From NCBI RefSeq assembly GCF_014201825.1, contig NZ_JACHFJ010000006.1, positions 1 through 64,000 of the forward strand: a stretch of DNA of 64,000 nt, given 5' to 3'. The stretch comes from Acidocella aromatica (GTDB lineage Bacteria; Pseudomonadota; Alphaproteobacteria; Acetobacterales; Acetobacteraceae). The notes under the pieces were generated by a model, which worked only from the letters and a program-made list of their open reading frames with translations, ran no database searches and was not told the origin of the DNA. The position numbers were made by a program, and so were the translations under genes. Positions within the stretch are counted from its first letter, which is position 1, and every line of letters begins with the position of its first letter. Positions 1-8,700 of this stretch are shown here, piece by piece.

Positions 1-186
1 GCCTTGTACGAGCACCGCATCTTCACCGAGGCCGCCATCTGGAACATCAACGCTTTCGACCAATGGGGCGTCGAGTTGGGTAAGGAACTGGCGACGGGGC
101 TCGTACCATCCGTCAAGGGAATTGAAAACAACCAAGCGGATCCTTCGACAAACGGATTTCTGCAACATCTCGGGAGCCTCGCATGA
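1..186 (+). CDS. pgi: Glucose-6-phosphate isomerase, C-terminal fragment (5' end outside window)
   Basis: Only the last ~61 residues are in the window; the reading frame is open from base 1, so the gene starts upstream. The stretch [20 protein letters not shown] followed by GVELGK is the conserved C-terminal signature of phosphoglucose isomerase, which interconverts glucose-6-phosphate and fructose-6-phosphate in the cytoplasm. The TGA stop at 184-186 overlaps the ATG of glpX (ATGA), so the two are translationally coupled and form a small gluconeogenic/sugar-phosphate unit. Confidence 0.93.
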   Translation, partial: ALYEHRIFTEAAIWNINAFDQWGVELGKELATGLVPSVKGIENNQADPSTNGFLQHLGSLA

Positions 187-1151
187 CCTCGCCTCTCTAC
201 ATCACATCGGACCGCAATCTGGCTCTCGAACTTATACGCGTGACCGAAGCGGCCGCACTTGCCGCGGCGTATTGGATCGGGCGCGGCGAAAAAAACGCCG
301 CCGACGGCGCCGCTGTGGAGGCCATGCGCAAGGCTTTCGACACAGTGGCCATCAACGGCACCGTGGTCATTGGCGAGGGCGAAATGGACGAAGCGCCGAT
401 GCTGTATATCGGCGAGAAGGTGGGCTGCGGCGGAGCGGCCATGGATATCGCCGTCGATCCGCTGGAGGGCACCTCCATCGCCGCCAAGGGCGCGCCCAAC
501 GCGCTCGCGGTTGTGGCTCTGGCGGGGCGTGGCTGCCTGCTGCACGCCCCGGATGTGTATATGGACAAGATCGCCGTGGGACCTGGACTGCCGGAAGGCG
601 TCGTCGGGCTGGATCGCAGCGTGCGTGAGAATCTCGAGAGCCTCGCCGCCTCAAAACGCTGCGCCGTGGACGAGTTAATGGTGTGCGTGCTGGAACGCGA
701 GCGCCATGCCGAGATCATCGAGGCCTGCCGTTCCGCCGGGGCGCGGATCACGCTCATCGGCGAAGGCGATGTGGCCGGGGTGATTGCCGTGGCTCAGCCG
801 GAGAGCGGGATTGATCTTTACCTCGGCTCCGGTGGCGCACCAGAAGGTGTGCTGGCCGCCGCAGCCATGCGCTGTTTCGGCGGGCAGATGCAGGGGCGTC
901 TACTGTTCGAGGATCAAGCGCAAATCGCCCGTGCCGCCTCGATGGGCATTACCGACCCGCAGCGCATCTACACAATCTCCGACATGGCCAAGGGCGACGT
1001 TATGTTCGCGGCCACCGGCATCACCTCCGGCCAGATGCTGCGCGGCGTTCATCTGGCCGGTCAGCGCGCCGTTACCCACTCCATCGTCACACGCAGCAAA
1101 TCCGGCACGGCGCGCTATGTCGAGGCGCATCATCGGCGTAAACCGGGCTGA
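183..1151 (+). CDS. glpX: Class II fructose-1,6-bisphosphatase
   Basis: A 322-residue protein of the usual GlpX length. It hydrolyses fructose-1,6-bisphosphate to fructose-6-phosphate (gluconeogenesis, and sedoheptulose-bisphosphatase activity in some C1 users). The metal-binding phosphatase motifs GEGEMDEAP (about residues 64-72) and DPLEGT (about 92-97) are intact. The start overlaps the pgi stop by 4 bases, so this ATG is the natural start. No terminator is evident after the stop at 1151. Confidence 0.95.
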   Translation: MTSPLYITSDRNLALELIRVTEAAALAAAYWIGRGEKNAADGAAVEAMRKAFDTVAINGTVVIGEGEMDEAPMLYIGEKVGCGGAAMDIAVDPLEGTSIAAKGAPNALAVVALAGRGCLLHAPDVYMDKIAVGPGLPEGVVGLDRSVRENLESLAASKRCAVDELMVCVLERERHAEIIEACRSAGARITLIGEGDVAGVIAVAQPESGIDLYLGSGGAPEGVLAAAAMRCFGGQMQGRLLFEDQAQIARAASMGITDPQRIYTISDMAKGDVMFAATGITSGQMLRGVHLAGQRAVTHSIVTRSKSGTARYVEAHHRRKPG

Positions 1152-1509
1152 ATGCTTGGCGCGTCCATACTGGGGGATACTCACGGCTTCACGTCTACGG
1201 CTTCTGCAGCATTGGCATCTCGTTCAAGTTGTGGACGAATTTTGCCGCAATGGCGGCATCAAGATGTTCTCCGGCCCGTTGCCGTTTTGGAATCTCTTAT
1301 CCTCCGCTTAATAATGCGCCACGTCGCCCGGCGGATGTCATGTGCCACCGCCTTGGCTGGAGGTTTTGAAGCCGAGGATTTCTGGCTCACCTGTACTCTG
1401 GCGTCGTACCTCGCGCGCATCTGGCGCCATTTTAGGCAAAACGGCCCTTTTTTAAGTCAGCTCTTCGCCAAGACAGAAAAACCTCTATGTGTTCCTGTGC
1501 CATTCATCT
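1152..1509. other. Intergenic stretch without recognisable gene
   Basis: About 360 bases between glpX and the sigma-54 type promoter of the guanidine operon. A reading frame runs through it and on across the riboswitch, but it resembles no protein I know, has no convincing ribosome binding site, and overlaps structured RNA, so I do not call it. I see no terminator or repeat here. Confidence 0.6.
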
Positions 1510-1525
1510 TGGCACGCAGTTTGCA
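1510..1525 (+). promoter_or_regulatory. Sigma-54 (RpoN) type -24/-12 promoter
   Basis: TGGCACGCAGTTTGCA matches the RpoN consensus TGGCACG-N4-TTGCA with the invariant GG (1511-1512) and GC (1523-1524) exactly 10 bases apart. Transcription would start near 1536, just before the riboswitch aptamer at 1541. Such promoters need an activator such as NtrC, fitting nitrogen-limitation control of guanidine use. Confidence 0.85.
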
Positions 1526-1540
1526 TTTCTCTCCTGCAAA

Positions 1541-1646
1541 GGCCGCTAGGGTTCCGGCCGGGAAGTATCCCGGTGCTGGTCCGAGAGCGGCGGTCATGCG
1601 GGGAGACATCCGCATGATGCACGGCGGGACAAAAGCCCGGGAGAGC
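1541..1646 (+). promoter_or_regulatory. Guanidine-I (ykkC) riboswitch aptamer
   Basis: The conserved elements of the guanidine-I class appear in order: CTAGGGTTCCG (1546-1556), GGTCCGAGAG (about 1578-1587) and ACGGCGGGACAAAAGCCCGG (1621-1640), ending in GAGAGC (1641-1646). Variable stems lie between them. This RNA class binds guanidinium and activates expression of guanidine transporters and carboxylases. It sits in the 5' leader of a urea/guanidine carboxylase operon, as expected. Confidence 0.93.
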
Positions 1647-1720
1647 TACGGATGCGGGGGTACGCATCGGCTCTCAGTGTACCCTCAAAATTCGGTGAGA
1701 TTTGTCAACGAAGAGAGGGT
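1641..1720 (+). promoter_or_regulatory. Putative expression platform of the guanidine riboswitch
   Basis: The last aptamer bases GAGAGC (1641-1646) can pair with GCTCTC (1670-1675), extended internally by GATGCG/CGCATC, so this hairpin competes with the aptamer. GGGTAC (1658-1663) can pair with GTACCC (1679-1684). The overlapping ACCCTC (1681-1686) can instead pair with GAGGGT (1715-1720), which contains the Shine-Dalgarno of the first gene (ATG 1727). These exclusive pairings suggest translational ON control. No U-tract follows, so transcription termination is less likely. Model by eye, not folded. Confidence 0.5.
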
Positions 1721-1726
1721 GCTTTG

Positions 1727-2803
1727 ATGCTGACACGTAAAGACTTCCTGAAATCCGGCGTCGCGCTGACAGCTGCGGCCACGATGGCCGGCGGCACACC
1801 GGCACGCGCCGCGGCCAAGAAGAAATTCACGCTGGCTTGGACGATCTATGTCGGCTGGATGCCCTGGCCCTGGGCGGCTGAAAAAGGCATCGTGAAGAAA
1901 TGGGCCGATAAATACGGCATCGAGATCGATGTGGTCGAGGTGAACGACTACTCCACCTCCATCAACCAGTACACCTCCGGCATGTTCGATGCGCTGACCA
2001 TCACCAACATGGACACGCTCGCCGTACCCGCCGTCGGCGGCGTGGACTCCACCTCGATCATCACCGGCGACTATTCCAACGGAAACGATGCCGTGATCCT
2101 CAAGAACAAGACGAAGTTCGAGGACATCAAGGGCCAAAACGTCAATATCGTGCAGTATTCGGTGTCGCAATACCTCCTCGACCGCGGTCTGCAAATGCAT
2201 GGGCTTACTGAACGCGACATCAAGATTGTCAATACCTCGGATGCCGACATGGCCGCCGCGTACCTGACCTCGGATGTTACCGCCGTAGTCACTTGGAACC
2301 CGATCGTCGAGCAGATCGACGCCTATCCGACCGCGCACAACGTATTCAACTCCTCGCAGATCCCGGGCGAGATTCTCGACCTCGTGATTGTCAATACCAA
2401 GACTCTGGAAGCTAACCCGGAATTCGCCAAGGCGCTCTGCGGCATCTGGTACGAAACACTGGGTATCATGCTGGCCGACACGCCGGACGCCAAGGCGGCG
2501 CAAACCGAGATGGGCAAGCTCTCCGGCACCGACTACGCCGGTTTCGCCAGCCAGCTCAAGACCACGCATCTGTTCTCCGACCCGGCCGTGGCCGCCGAAT
2601 TTACGAAAGGCAGCCAGCTCATCGCCACCATGGACCATGTGCGCCAGTTTCTGTTCGCCTGGGGCATGCTGGGCCAGGGTGCCACCTCGCCAGATGTGGT
2701 GGGCATCGAGTTCCCCGGCGGGCATGTGCTGGGCGATCCGAAAAACGTGCAATTCCGCTTCAACGCCGACTACATGGCAATGGCAGCCGCGAAGACGCTG
2801 TAA
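1727..2803 (+). CDS. ABC transporter substrate-binding protein of the guanidine operon
   Basis: A 358-residue periplasmic binding protein of the NMT1/TauA type, annotated elsewhere as the urea-carboxylase-related ABC transporter. The N-terminus, TRKDFLK then a hydrophobic stretch ending ARA, looks like a Tat-type signal peptide (RK variant). The mature part opens with a substrate-binding strand (FTLAWTIYVGWMPW). The ATG at 1727 is chosen because it follows AGAGAGGG and gives a proper signal peptide; an upstream in-frame start would lie inside the riboswitch. It probably delivers guanidine or a guanidino compound to the permease encoded one base overlap downstream. Confidence 0.85.
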   Translation: MLTRKDFLKSGVALTAAATMAGGTPARAAAKKKFTLAWTIYVGWMPWPWAAEKGIVKKWADKYGIEIDVVEVNDYSTSINQYTSGMFDALTITNMDTLAVPAVGGVDSTSIITGDYSNGNDAVILKNKTKFEDIKGQNVNIVQYSVSQYLLDRGLQMHGLTERDIKIVNTSDADMAAAYLTSDVTAVVTWNPIVEQIDAYPTAHNVFNSSQIPGEILDLVIVNTKTLEANPEFAKALCGIWYETLGIMLADTPDAKAAQTEMGKLSGTDYAGFASQLKTTHLFSDPAVAAEFTKGSQLIATMDHVRQFLFAWGMLGQGATSPDVVGIEFPGGHVLGDPKNVQFRFNADYMAMAAAKTL

Positions 2804-3621
2804 TGCGCCTCATCAACCGGCATCCGGGAAAGCATGGCGCGCGGCTGCTCGCCGTCGTGCCGTTCATCGCCCTCATCGTGCTGTACCTGACCGCTTCGGC
2901 GGTCAGGCATGCGGCGAACCCGATGGACAAGCTGCTGCCAACCCTCAGCCAGATGGCCTCCGCCGTGAACCTGATGGCATTTACACAGGACATGGCGACG
3001 GGTGATTACCTGATGCTCACCGACACGCTCTCCAGCCTGCAAAGGCTGATCGAGGGGCTGGTGATTTCGATTGGCATCTCCTTTGTCATTGGCATCGCGG
3101 TGGGCATGCTGCCATACTTGCGCAAGCTCTGCGTACCGTTCATCGCGGCATTCTCTATGGTGCCGCCTCTGGCCATTTTGCCGATCCTGTTCATCATCGC
3201 CGGCATAGGCGAGACCGCAAAGGTGACGCTCATCGTCATCGGCACCGCGCCCTTCATGATCCGTGACCTAATCATGCGCGTCGAGGAAATGCCGAAGGCG
3301 CAACTCATCAAGGCGCAGACGCTCGGCGCCTCATCCTGGCAAATGGCATTGCGCGTCGTAGTACCCCAGATGCTGCCGCGGTTGATCGACAGCCTTAGAC
3401 TCTCCCTTGGTCCAGCCTGGATCTATCTGATTTCTGCCGAGGCCATTGCGGCGCAGGACGGGCTTGGTTACCGCATCTTCCTGGTGCGCCGCTACTTCGC
3501 CATGGATGTCATCATCCCCTATGTGATCTGGATCACACTGCTGGCCTTCATCTTCGATGTCTCGCTCCGCCTGACACAGCGCTACGCCTTCCCCTGGTTC
3601 GCGGGAGCCAAGAGCCAATGA
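2803..3621 (+). CDS. ABC transporter permease of the guanidine operon
   Basis: A 272-residue BPD-type inner-membrane permease (SsuC/TauC family) with about six hydrophobic segments and the EAA-loop signature (AQLIKAQTLGASSWQMALRV, about residues 166-185) that docks the ATPase. It overlaps the binding-protein stop by one base and the next gene by four, so the transporter is one translational unit. Expression should follow the upstream guanidine riboswitch. Confidence 0.87.
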   Translation: MRLINRHPGKHGARLLAVVPFIALIVLYLTASAVRHAANPMDKLLPTLSQMASAVNLMAFTQDMATGDYLMLTDTLSSLQRLIEGLVISIGISFVIGIAVGMLPYLRKLCVPFIAAFSMVPPLAILPILFIIAGIGETAKVTLIVIGTAPFMIRDLIMRVEEMPKAQLIKAQTLGASSWQMALRVVVPQMLPRLIDSLRLSLGPAWIYLISAEAIAAQDGLGYRIFLVRRYFAMDVIIPYVIWITLLAFIFDVSLRLTQRYAFPWFAGAKSQ

Positions 3622-4355
3622 GCAGCATCGAGATCAAGGACATCTGGCAGATCTATGATAGCCGCGTGGTGCTGGAGAAGATCAGCCTGAACATCGAGCA
3701 GGGTAGCTTCGTCTCCATCGTCGGGCCCTCGGGCTGTGGCAAGACGACCCTGCTGCGCATGCTGATGAGCGAGGAATTCTGCACCCGAGGCAGCATATTG
3801 CTCGATGGTATACCTCTGCCTGCCGAACCTACGCTTGAGCGCGGCGTGGTATTCCAGCGCTACTCGGTGTTCCCGCACCTCACCGTGCTGGGCAACGTGC
3901 TGCTGCCGATGGAGCTGAAAGCCTCACGCTGGCTTGGCAAACTTCTTGGCCCCAAGCGTTACAACGCCAAAGAAGAAGCCAGAGCCATGCTCGAGCATGT
4001 CGGCCTGCGCCATGCGGCGGACTTTTATCCGGCACAACTTTCGGGCGGTATGCAGCAGCGTCTCGCTCTGGCCCAGGCGCTGATGGCCAAGCCCCGCGTG
4101 CTGCTGCTGGACGAACCCTTCTCCGCCCTCGATCCCGGCACCCGCGCGGACATCCATGTGCTGACCAAGCGGCTATGGGAAGAGACGAAGATGACCATCG
4201 TTATGGTCACGCACGACATCTCCGAGGCCTTCCGCCTTGGCACGCGCGTCATCGTGCTGGAACGCCCCACGCCCGACGATCCCACCAAGGGCGCGCGCAT
4301 CACCCATGATATTCCCGTGCGCCCCCGCGCCAAGGACAAAAAAGGAGCAGCCTGA
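3618..4355 (+). CDS. ABC transporter ATP-binding protein of the guanidine operon
   Basis: A 245-residue TauB/SsuB-type ATPase that energises the transporter. Walker [10 protein letters not shown] (about residues 35-43), signature LSGGMQQR (about 140-147), Walker B LLLDEP (about 160-165) and the switch histidine in MVTHD are all present. The ATG overlaps the permease stop (ATGA). The C-terminus is basic (RAKDKKGAA). Confidence 0.9.
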   Translation: MSSIEIKDIWQIYDSRVVLEKISLNIEQGSFVSIVGPSGCGKTTLLRMLMSEEFCTRGSILLDGIPLPAEPTLERGVVFQRYSVFPHLTVLGNVLLPMELKASRWLGKLLGPKRYNAKEEARAMLEHVGLRHAADFYPAQLSGGMQQRLALAQALMAKPRVLLLDEPFSALDPGTRADIHVLTKRLWEETKMTIVMVTHDISEAFRLGTRVIVLERPTPDDPTKGARITHDIPVRPRAKDKKGAA

Positions 4356-5138
4356 ATGCTGGATCTGGACAAACTTACCCCCGAACAATACCGCGCTCGC
4401 TACGAAGCCTTGCAGATCCAGGCCCGCGCCCGCGCAGCAGCCCCCAAGCCGGTGACGCAGTTTGCTGATATCGCCCGGGAGAACATCGTTTCGCAGGACA
4501 CCATCCCGCCGGGCTGGTATGCCTGCTTGCGCCTGCATAAAGGTGCGACGCTGCGCATCACCAACACCTCCGGCACGCCCGGTGCGGCCTTCTTCATGTG
4601 GAATGCCGACGAAACCGCAGAGCGCTACAATGCGGGCGATACCACCAAGCTGCAATGGACGACGAATTTTACCACCGGGCGCGTATTGTTTTCGGATATG
4701 GGGCGCGTGCTCGCCTCCATCACCGCCGATAGCGGCGCCGGGCACGACACCATCATCGGCCCCAACTCGCCCGCGCAAACCACGAGGCGCAACGGGCGCG
4801 ACAATCTCCGCAGCGCCGCCGCCAAGTTCGGACTCTCGCGCCGCGATGTCGCCCCCTCCCTCTCGCTGTTCTCACCTGTGGCGGTGGATGAACAAGGCTG
4901 CATGCGCTGGCGCGGCAATCCGCCAGCAGGGGCAATGCTGGAACTACGCGCCGAGATGAATCTACTTGTCGTGCTCTCCAACACCCCTGCGGCGCTCAGC
5001 CCCATACAGGAGGCGACCGGCCCGATCAGCTACATCATCTGGCGCGCCCCCGCTGCTGGGCCCAAGGATCTCTGCCGCACCTTCACCGAAGAAGCCGTGC
5101 GCGGCTTCATCAACACTGATGGGTTCTTTGCCGCATGA
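4356..5138 (+). CDS. DUF1989 family, larger subunit of carboxyguanidine deiminase (urea-carboxylase-associated protein)
   Basis: A 260-residue DUF1989 protein of the type historically called urea-carboxylase-associated protein (UAAP1/TIGR03425-like from length and gene order). With the next gene it corresponds to carboxyguanidine deiminase CgdAB, which removes ammonia from carboxyguanidine to give allophanate. Odd feature: where the partner has DTCGFHDTCAGACS, this protein reads DSGAGHDTIIGPNS (about residues 125-138). It lacks the family's metal-binding cysteines and may be a non-catalytic subunit. It starts directly after the ATPase stop with AAGGAG upstream. I am not certain which subunit is called A or B. 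Confidence 0.8.
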   Translation: MLDLDKLTPEQYRARYEALQIQARARAAAPKPVTQFADIARENIVSQDTIPPGWYACLRLHKGATLRITNTSGTPGAAFFMWNADETAERYNAGDTTKLQWTTNFTTGRVLFSDMGRVLASITADSGAGHDTIIGPNSPAQTTRRNGRDNLRSAAAKFGLSRRDVAPSLSLFSPVAVDEQGCMRWRGNPPAGAMLELRAEMNLLVVLSNTPAALSPIQEATGPISYIIWRAPAAGPKDLCRTFTEEAVRGFINTDGFFAA

Positions 5139-5752
5139 CTATCATTTCCGACATCACCGTTCCTGCCCGCGCCCCCTATTCCGCCGTGCTGAAGGCGGGA
5201 CAGATCATGCGCATCGTCGATCTCAAGAGCCAACAAGCGGTAGACGCGCTGTTCTACAACGCGCAGGACACCACGGAGCGTTACTCAGCCCAGGACACGC
5301 TTGCGGCGCAGGCAGCCAAAGGCTGGCGTTACGACCTGACCACCGGCTCCGTTCTGCTCTCCAACGAAGGCCGGGCAATGGTGAGGATCATTGCTGATAC
5401 TTGCGGGTTCCACGATACTTGTGCTGGCGCCTGCTCCTGCGAGAGCAACACCGTGCGCTTCGGCCATGAGACGCGCTTCATGCATTCATGCCGCGAAAAC
5501 TTCATTGCGGAGCTGGGAAAATACGGCATGAGCAAGCGTGATCTTGTTTCCAACGTGAATTTTTTCATGAACGTGCCGATCCGCCCGAATGGAGAACTCA
5601 CCGTTGATGATGGCGTTTCCAAACCCGGCGGTTATGTTGAACTGCAAGCGGATATGGATGTGCTGGTGCTTATCTCCAACTGTCCGCAGGTGAACAACCC
5701 GTGCAACGGCTTCACCCCCACCCCCATCCAGATCATCATCCGCGACGCGTAA
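5135..5752 (+). CDS. DUF1989 family, smaller cysteine-rich subunit of carboxyguanidine deiminase
   Basis: A 205-residue DUF1989 protein (UAAP2/TIGR03424-like), partner of the preceding gene with a 4-base overlap. It keeps the cysteine set expected for a metal site: C90, C96, C100 and C102 in DTCGFHDTCAGACSC, C119 in HSCRENF, and C183/C190 near the C-terminus. These align with the zinc-binding part of the N-terminal domain of Tdm (26308-28443 in this window). It is therefore the probable catalytic subunit converting carboxyguanidine to allophanate. The stop overlaps the next ATG by one base. Confidence 0.82.
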   Translation: MTIISDITVPARAPYSAVLKAGQIMRIVDLKSQQAVDALFYNAQDTTERYSAQDTLAAQAAKGWRYDLTTGSVLLSNEGRAMVRIIADTCGFHDTCAGACSCESNTVRFGHETRFMHSCRENFIAELGKYGMSKRDLVSNVNFFMNVPIRPNGELTVDDGVSKPGGYVELQADMDVLVLISNCPQVNNPCNGFTPTPIQIIIRDA

Positions 5753-8700
5753 TGTTCAAGAAAATTCTAATCGCCAATCGCGGCGAAATCTCCGCGCGCA
5801 TCCAGCGTAGTTGCAAGGCCATGGGCATTTCCGCCGTGGCGGTGTACTCTGATGCCGACCGCTTTGCGCCGCCTGTGCTGGCGGCAGATGAGGCCGTGCA
5901 TATTGGCCCCGCCGCCCCGGCGGAGAGCTACCTCAACATGGATGCCATCATCGCGGCCTGTAAGGTGACGGGTGCTGAAGCCGTGCATCCGGGCTATGGA
6001 TTCCTCTCCGAGCGGGTGGAATTCGCCGAGAAGCTGGCGGCGGCCGGGATCAAATTCATCGGCCCGCGGCCTGAACATCTGCGTGATTTCGGGTTGAAGC
6101 ACACGGCGCGCGATCTGGCCGAGAAAGCTGGGGTGTCGATGCTGCCTGGCACAGGTATCCTCGCCACGGTGGAAAAAGCCCTGGAGGCGGCGGAGCGCGT
6201 CACTTATCCGGTAATGCTGAAGAGCAGCGCGGGCGGTGGCGGCATCGGCATGGTTCTCTGCCATAACGCGGAGGAGCTGGCGGAACGTTTTTCCAGCATT
6301 TCACGTCTTGCTGCCAACAACTTTGGCAATGCAGCGCTATTCCTGGAGAAATACGTCGCCCGCGCTCGACATGTCGAGGTACAGATCTTCGGCGATGGAA
6401 AGGGCGGCGTGGTGGCACTGGGCGCGCGCGACTGCTCGCTGCAACGCCGAAACCAGAAAGTAGTGGAGGAAACCCCTGCTCCCAATTTGCCTGATGCAAA
6501 ACTGGCAAAGCTACAAGAGGCCGCCATCGCGCTGGCCTCCTCGGTGAAGTACGAATCTGCCGGCACGGTGGAGTTTGTTTATGATGCCGAAGCACAAGAA
6601 TTCTACTTCCTGGAAGTGAATACCCGGCTACAGGTGGAGCATTGCGTTACCGAGGAGATGTACGGCGTCGATCTCGTGCGCTGGATGATCGAACAGGCGG
6701 CGGGTAAGTTCCGTTTGCCCGAGGTTCTTACACCAAGGGGCGCGGCGATCGAGGTGCGCGTCTATGCCGAGAACCCGGCGGAGAATTTCGCGCCGTGCAG
6801 TGGCACGCTGACTGCCTTCAAGCCCGGGCCCGGCCTGCGCGTGGATGGCTGGGTGGAGGAAGGCACCGCCATCTCTCCGTTCTACGATCCGATGCTGGCG
6901 AAATTCATTGCCACCGGAAGTACGCGCGATGAGGCTATTGTCAATTTGCAGGCGGCGCTGGCTGAGAGCGAAATTTTCGGCATTGAAACCAATCTGGATT
7001 ATTTGAGCGAGATCCTGGCCCTGCCCGAATTCCTGGCGGGCGAGATGACCACGCGCACGTTGGTGAATTTCACCTATGTGCCGCACAGCATCGCCGTGCT
7101 GGATGGCGGGGCGCAATCCTCATTGCAATCACTGCCCGGACGGCTTGGCTATTGGGAGATCGGCATCCCACCATCCGGCCCGATGGACGAGAAAAGCCAT
7201 GCTCTGGCCAATGAGCTTCTCGGCAATGTACTCACCGACACGGCGCTGGAGCTGACCCATACCGGCCCGACGCTGCGCTTCAATTGCAACACCATCATCG
7301 CGCTCACCGGCGGTGCCATGCCGGCGGAGCTGGATGGCAAGCCCGTGCCATTCTTCAGTCCCGTGGAGGTGAAGGCCGGACAGATCCTGAGCCTTGGCAG
7401 CATCGAAGGACCGGGCCAGCGGACTTATCTGGCTGTGAGCGGCGGGTTCGCGGCGCCGGAATATCTGGGCAGCACCGCCACCTTCACCCTGGGTGGCTTT
7501 GGCGGGCATAACGGCAACGCCTTGCGCGTTGGCGACACGCTGCGCCTCAACCCGCCGCGCCCTTTGCCCACCCACGCTCCCGCCACGCGCCCGGAACTCA
7601 CCCATGAGTGGCAACTCGCCGTGCGCTACGGCCCGCACGGTGCGCCGGATTTCTTCCTGGAAGAGGATATCTCAACCTTCTTCGCCTCCACCTACGAGGT
7701 TCACCACAACTCCGCCCGTACCGGTGTTCGGCTCATCGGCCCCAAGCCGAAATGGGCGCGCGAGGATGGCGGCGAGGCCGGGCTGCATCCCTCCAACATC
7801 CATGACAATGCCTATGCCGTCGGCGCCATCGACTTCACCGGCGACATGCCGATCCTGCTCGGGCCGGACGGGCCTTCGCTCGGCGGCTTCGTCTGCCCGG
7901 CGGTGGTGACGCGCGAGGATCTCTGGAAACTCGGCCAGCTCAAGCCCGGCGACAAGGTGCGCTTCATCCGCGCCGATGCCGCCCCCGCGATCATCGAGGC
8001 GCGCAAGGATACGGTGATCCGCCGCGCGGGCGATGAGGATATTCTCATCGAGTTCGGCGAGATGAAGCTGGATTTCGAGCTGCGTTTGCGGGCGCAAGGA
8101 TTGCGCGACGCGCTGGAGCAGGCGCGCATCCCCGGCGTGATCGACCTCACCCCCGGCATCCGCTCGCTACAGGTGCATTTCGATTCCGGCGTGACGAACG
8201 CGGCCAGGATCAGCGCGACGGTGGACGAGCTGTTGCCGCATCTGCCCAAACCCGAGGACATGGTGGTGAAGGCGCGGACCATCCATCTGCCGCTATCGTG
8301 GAATGATTCGCAGATCCGCCTGGCTATGCGCAAATACCAGGAGACCACGCGCCCCGACGCGCCCTGGTGCCCGGACAATATCGAGTTCATCCGCCGCATC
8401 AACGGGCTGGAGAGCATCGACGAGGTGAAGCGCATCATCTTCGATGCCTCCTACGTGGTGCTCGGCCTGGGCGATGTGTATCTCGGTGCGCCGGTGGCCA
8501 CGCCCTACGACCCGCGCCACCGTCTGGTAACGACCAAATACAACCCCGCCCGCCCCTGGACGCCGCAAAACGCCGTGGGCATCGGCGGCGCGTATATGTG
8601 CGTCTATGGCATGGAGGGGCCGGGCGGTTACCAGCTCTTCGGGCGCACCATCCAGGTGTGGAACACGCACCGCCAGACCCCGCCCTTCGAGGACGGCAAG

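Noticed and set aside
1152-1727. 191-codon open frame between glpX and the guanidine operon
   Set aside because: It runs straight through the conserved riboswitch and the sigma-54 promoter and has no similarity that I recognise.
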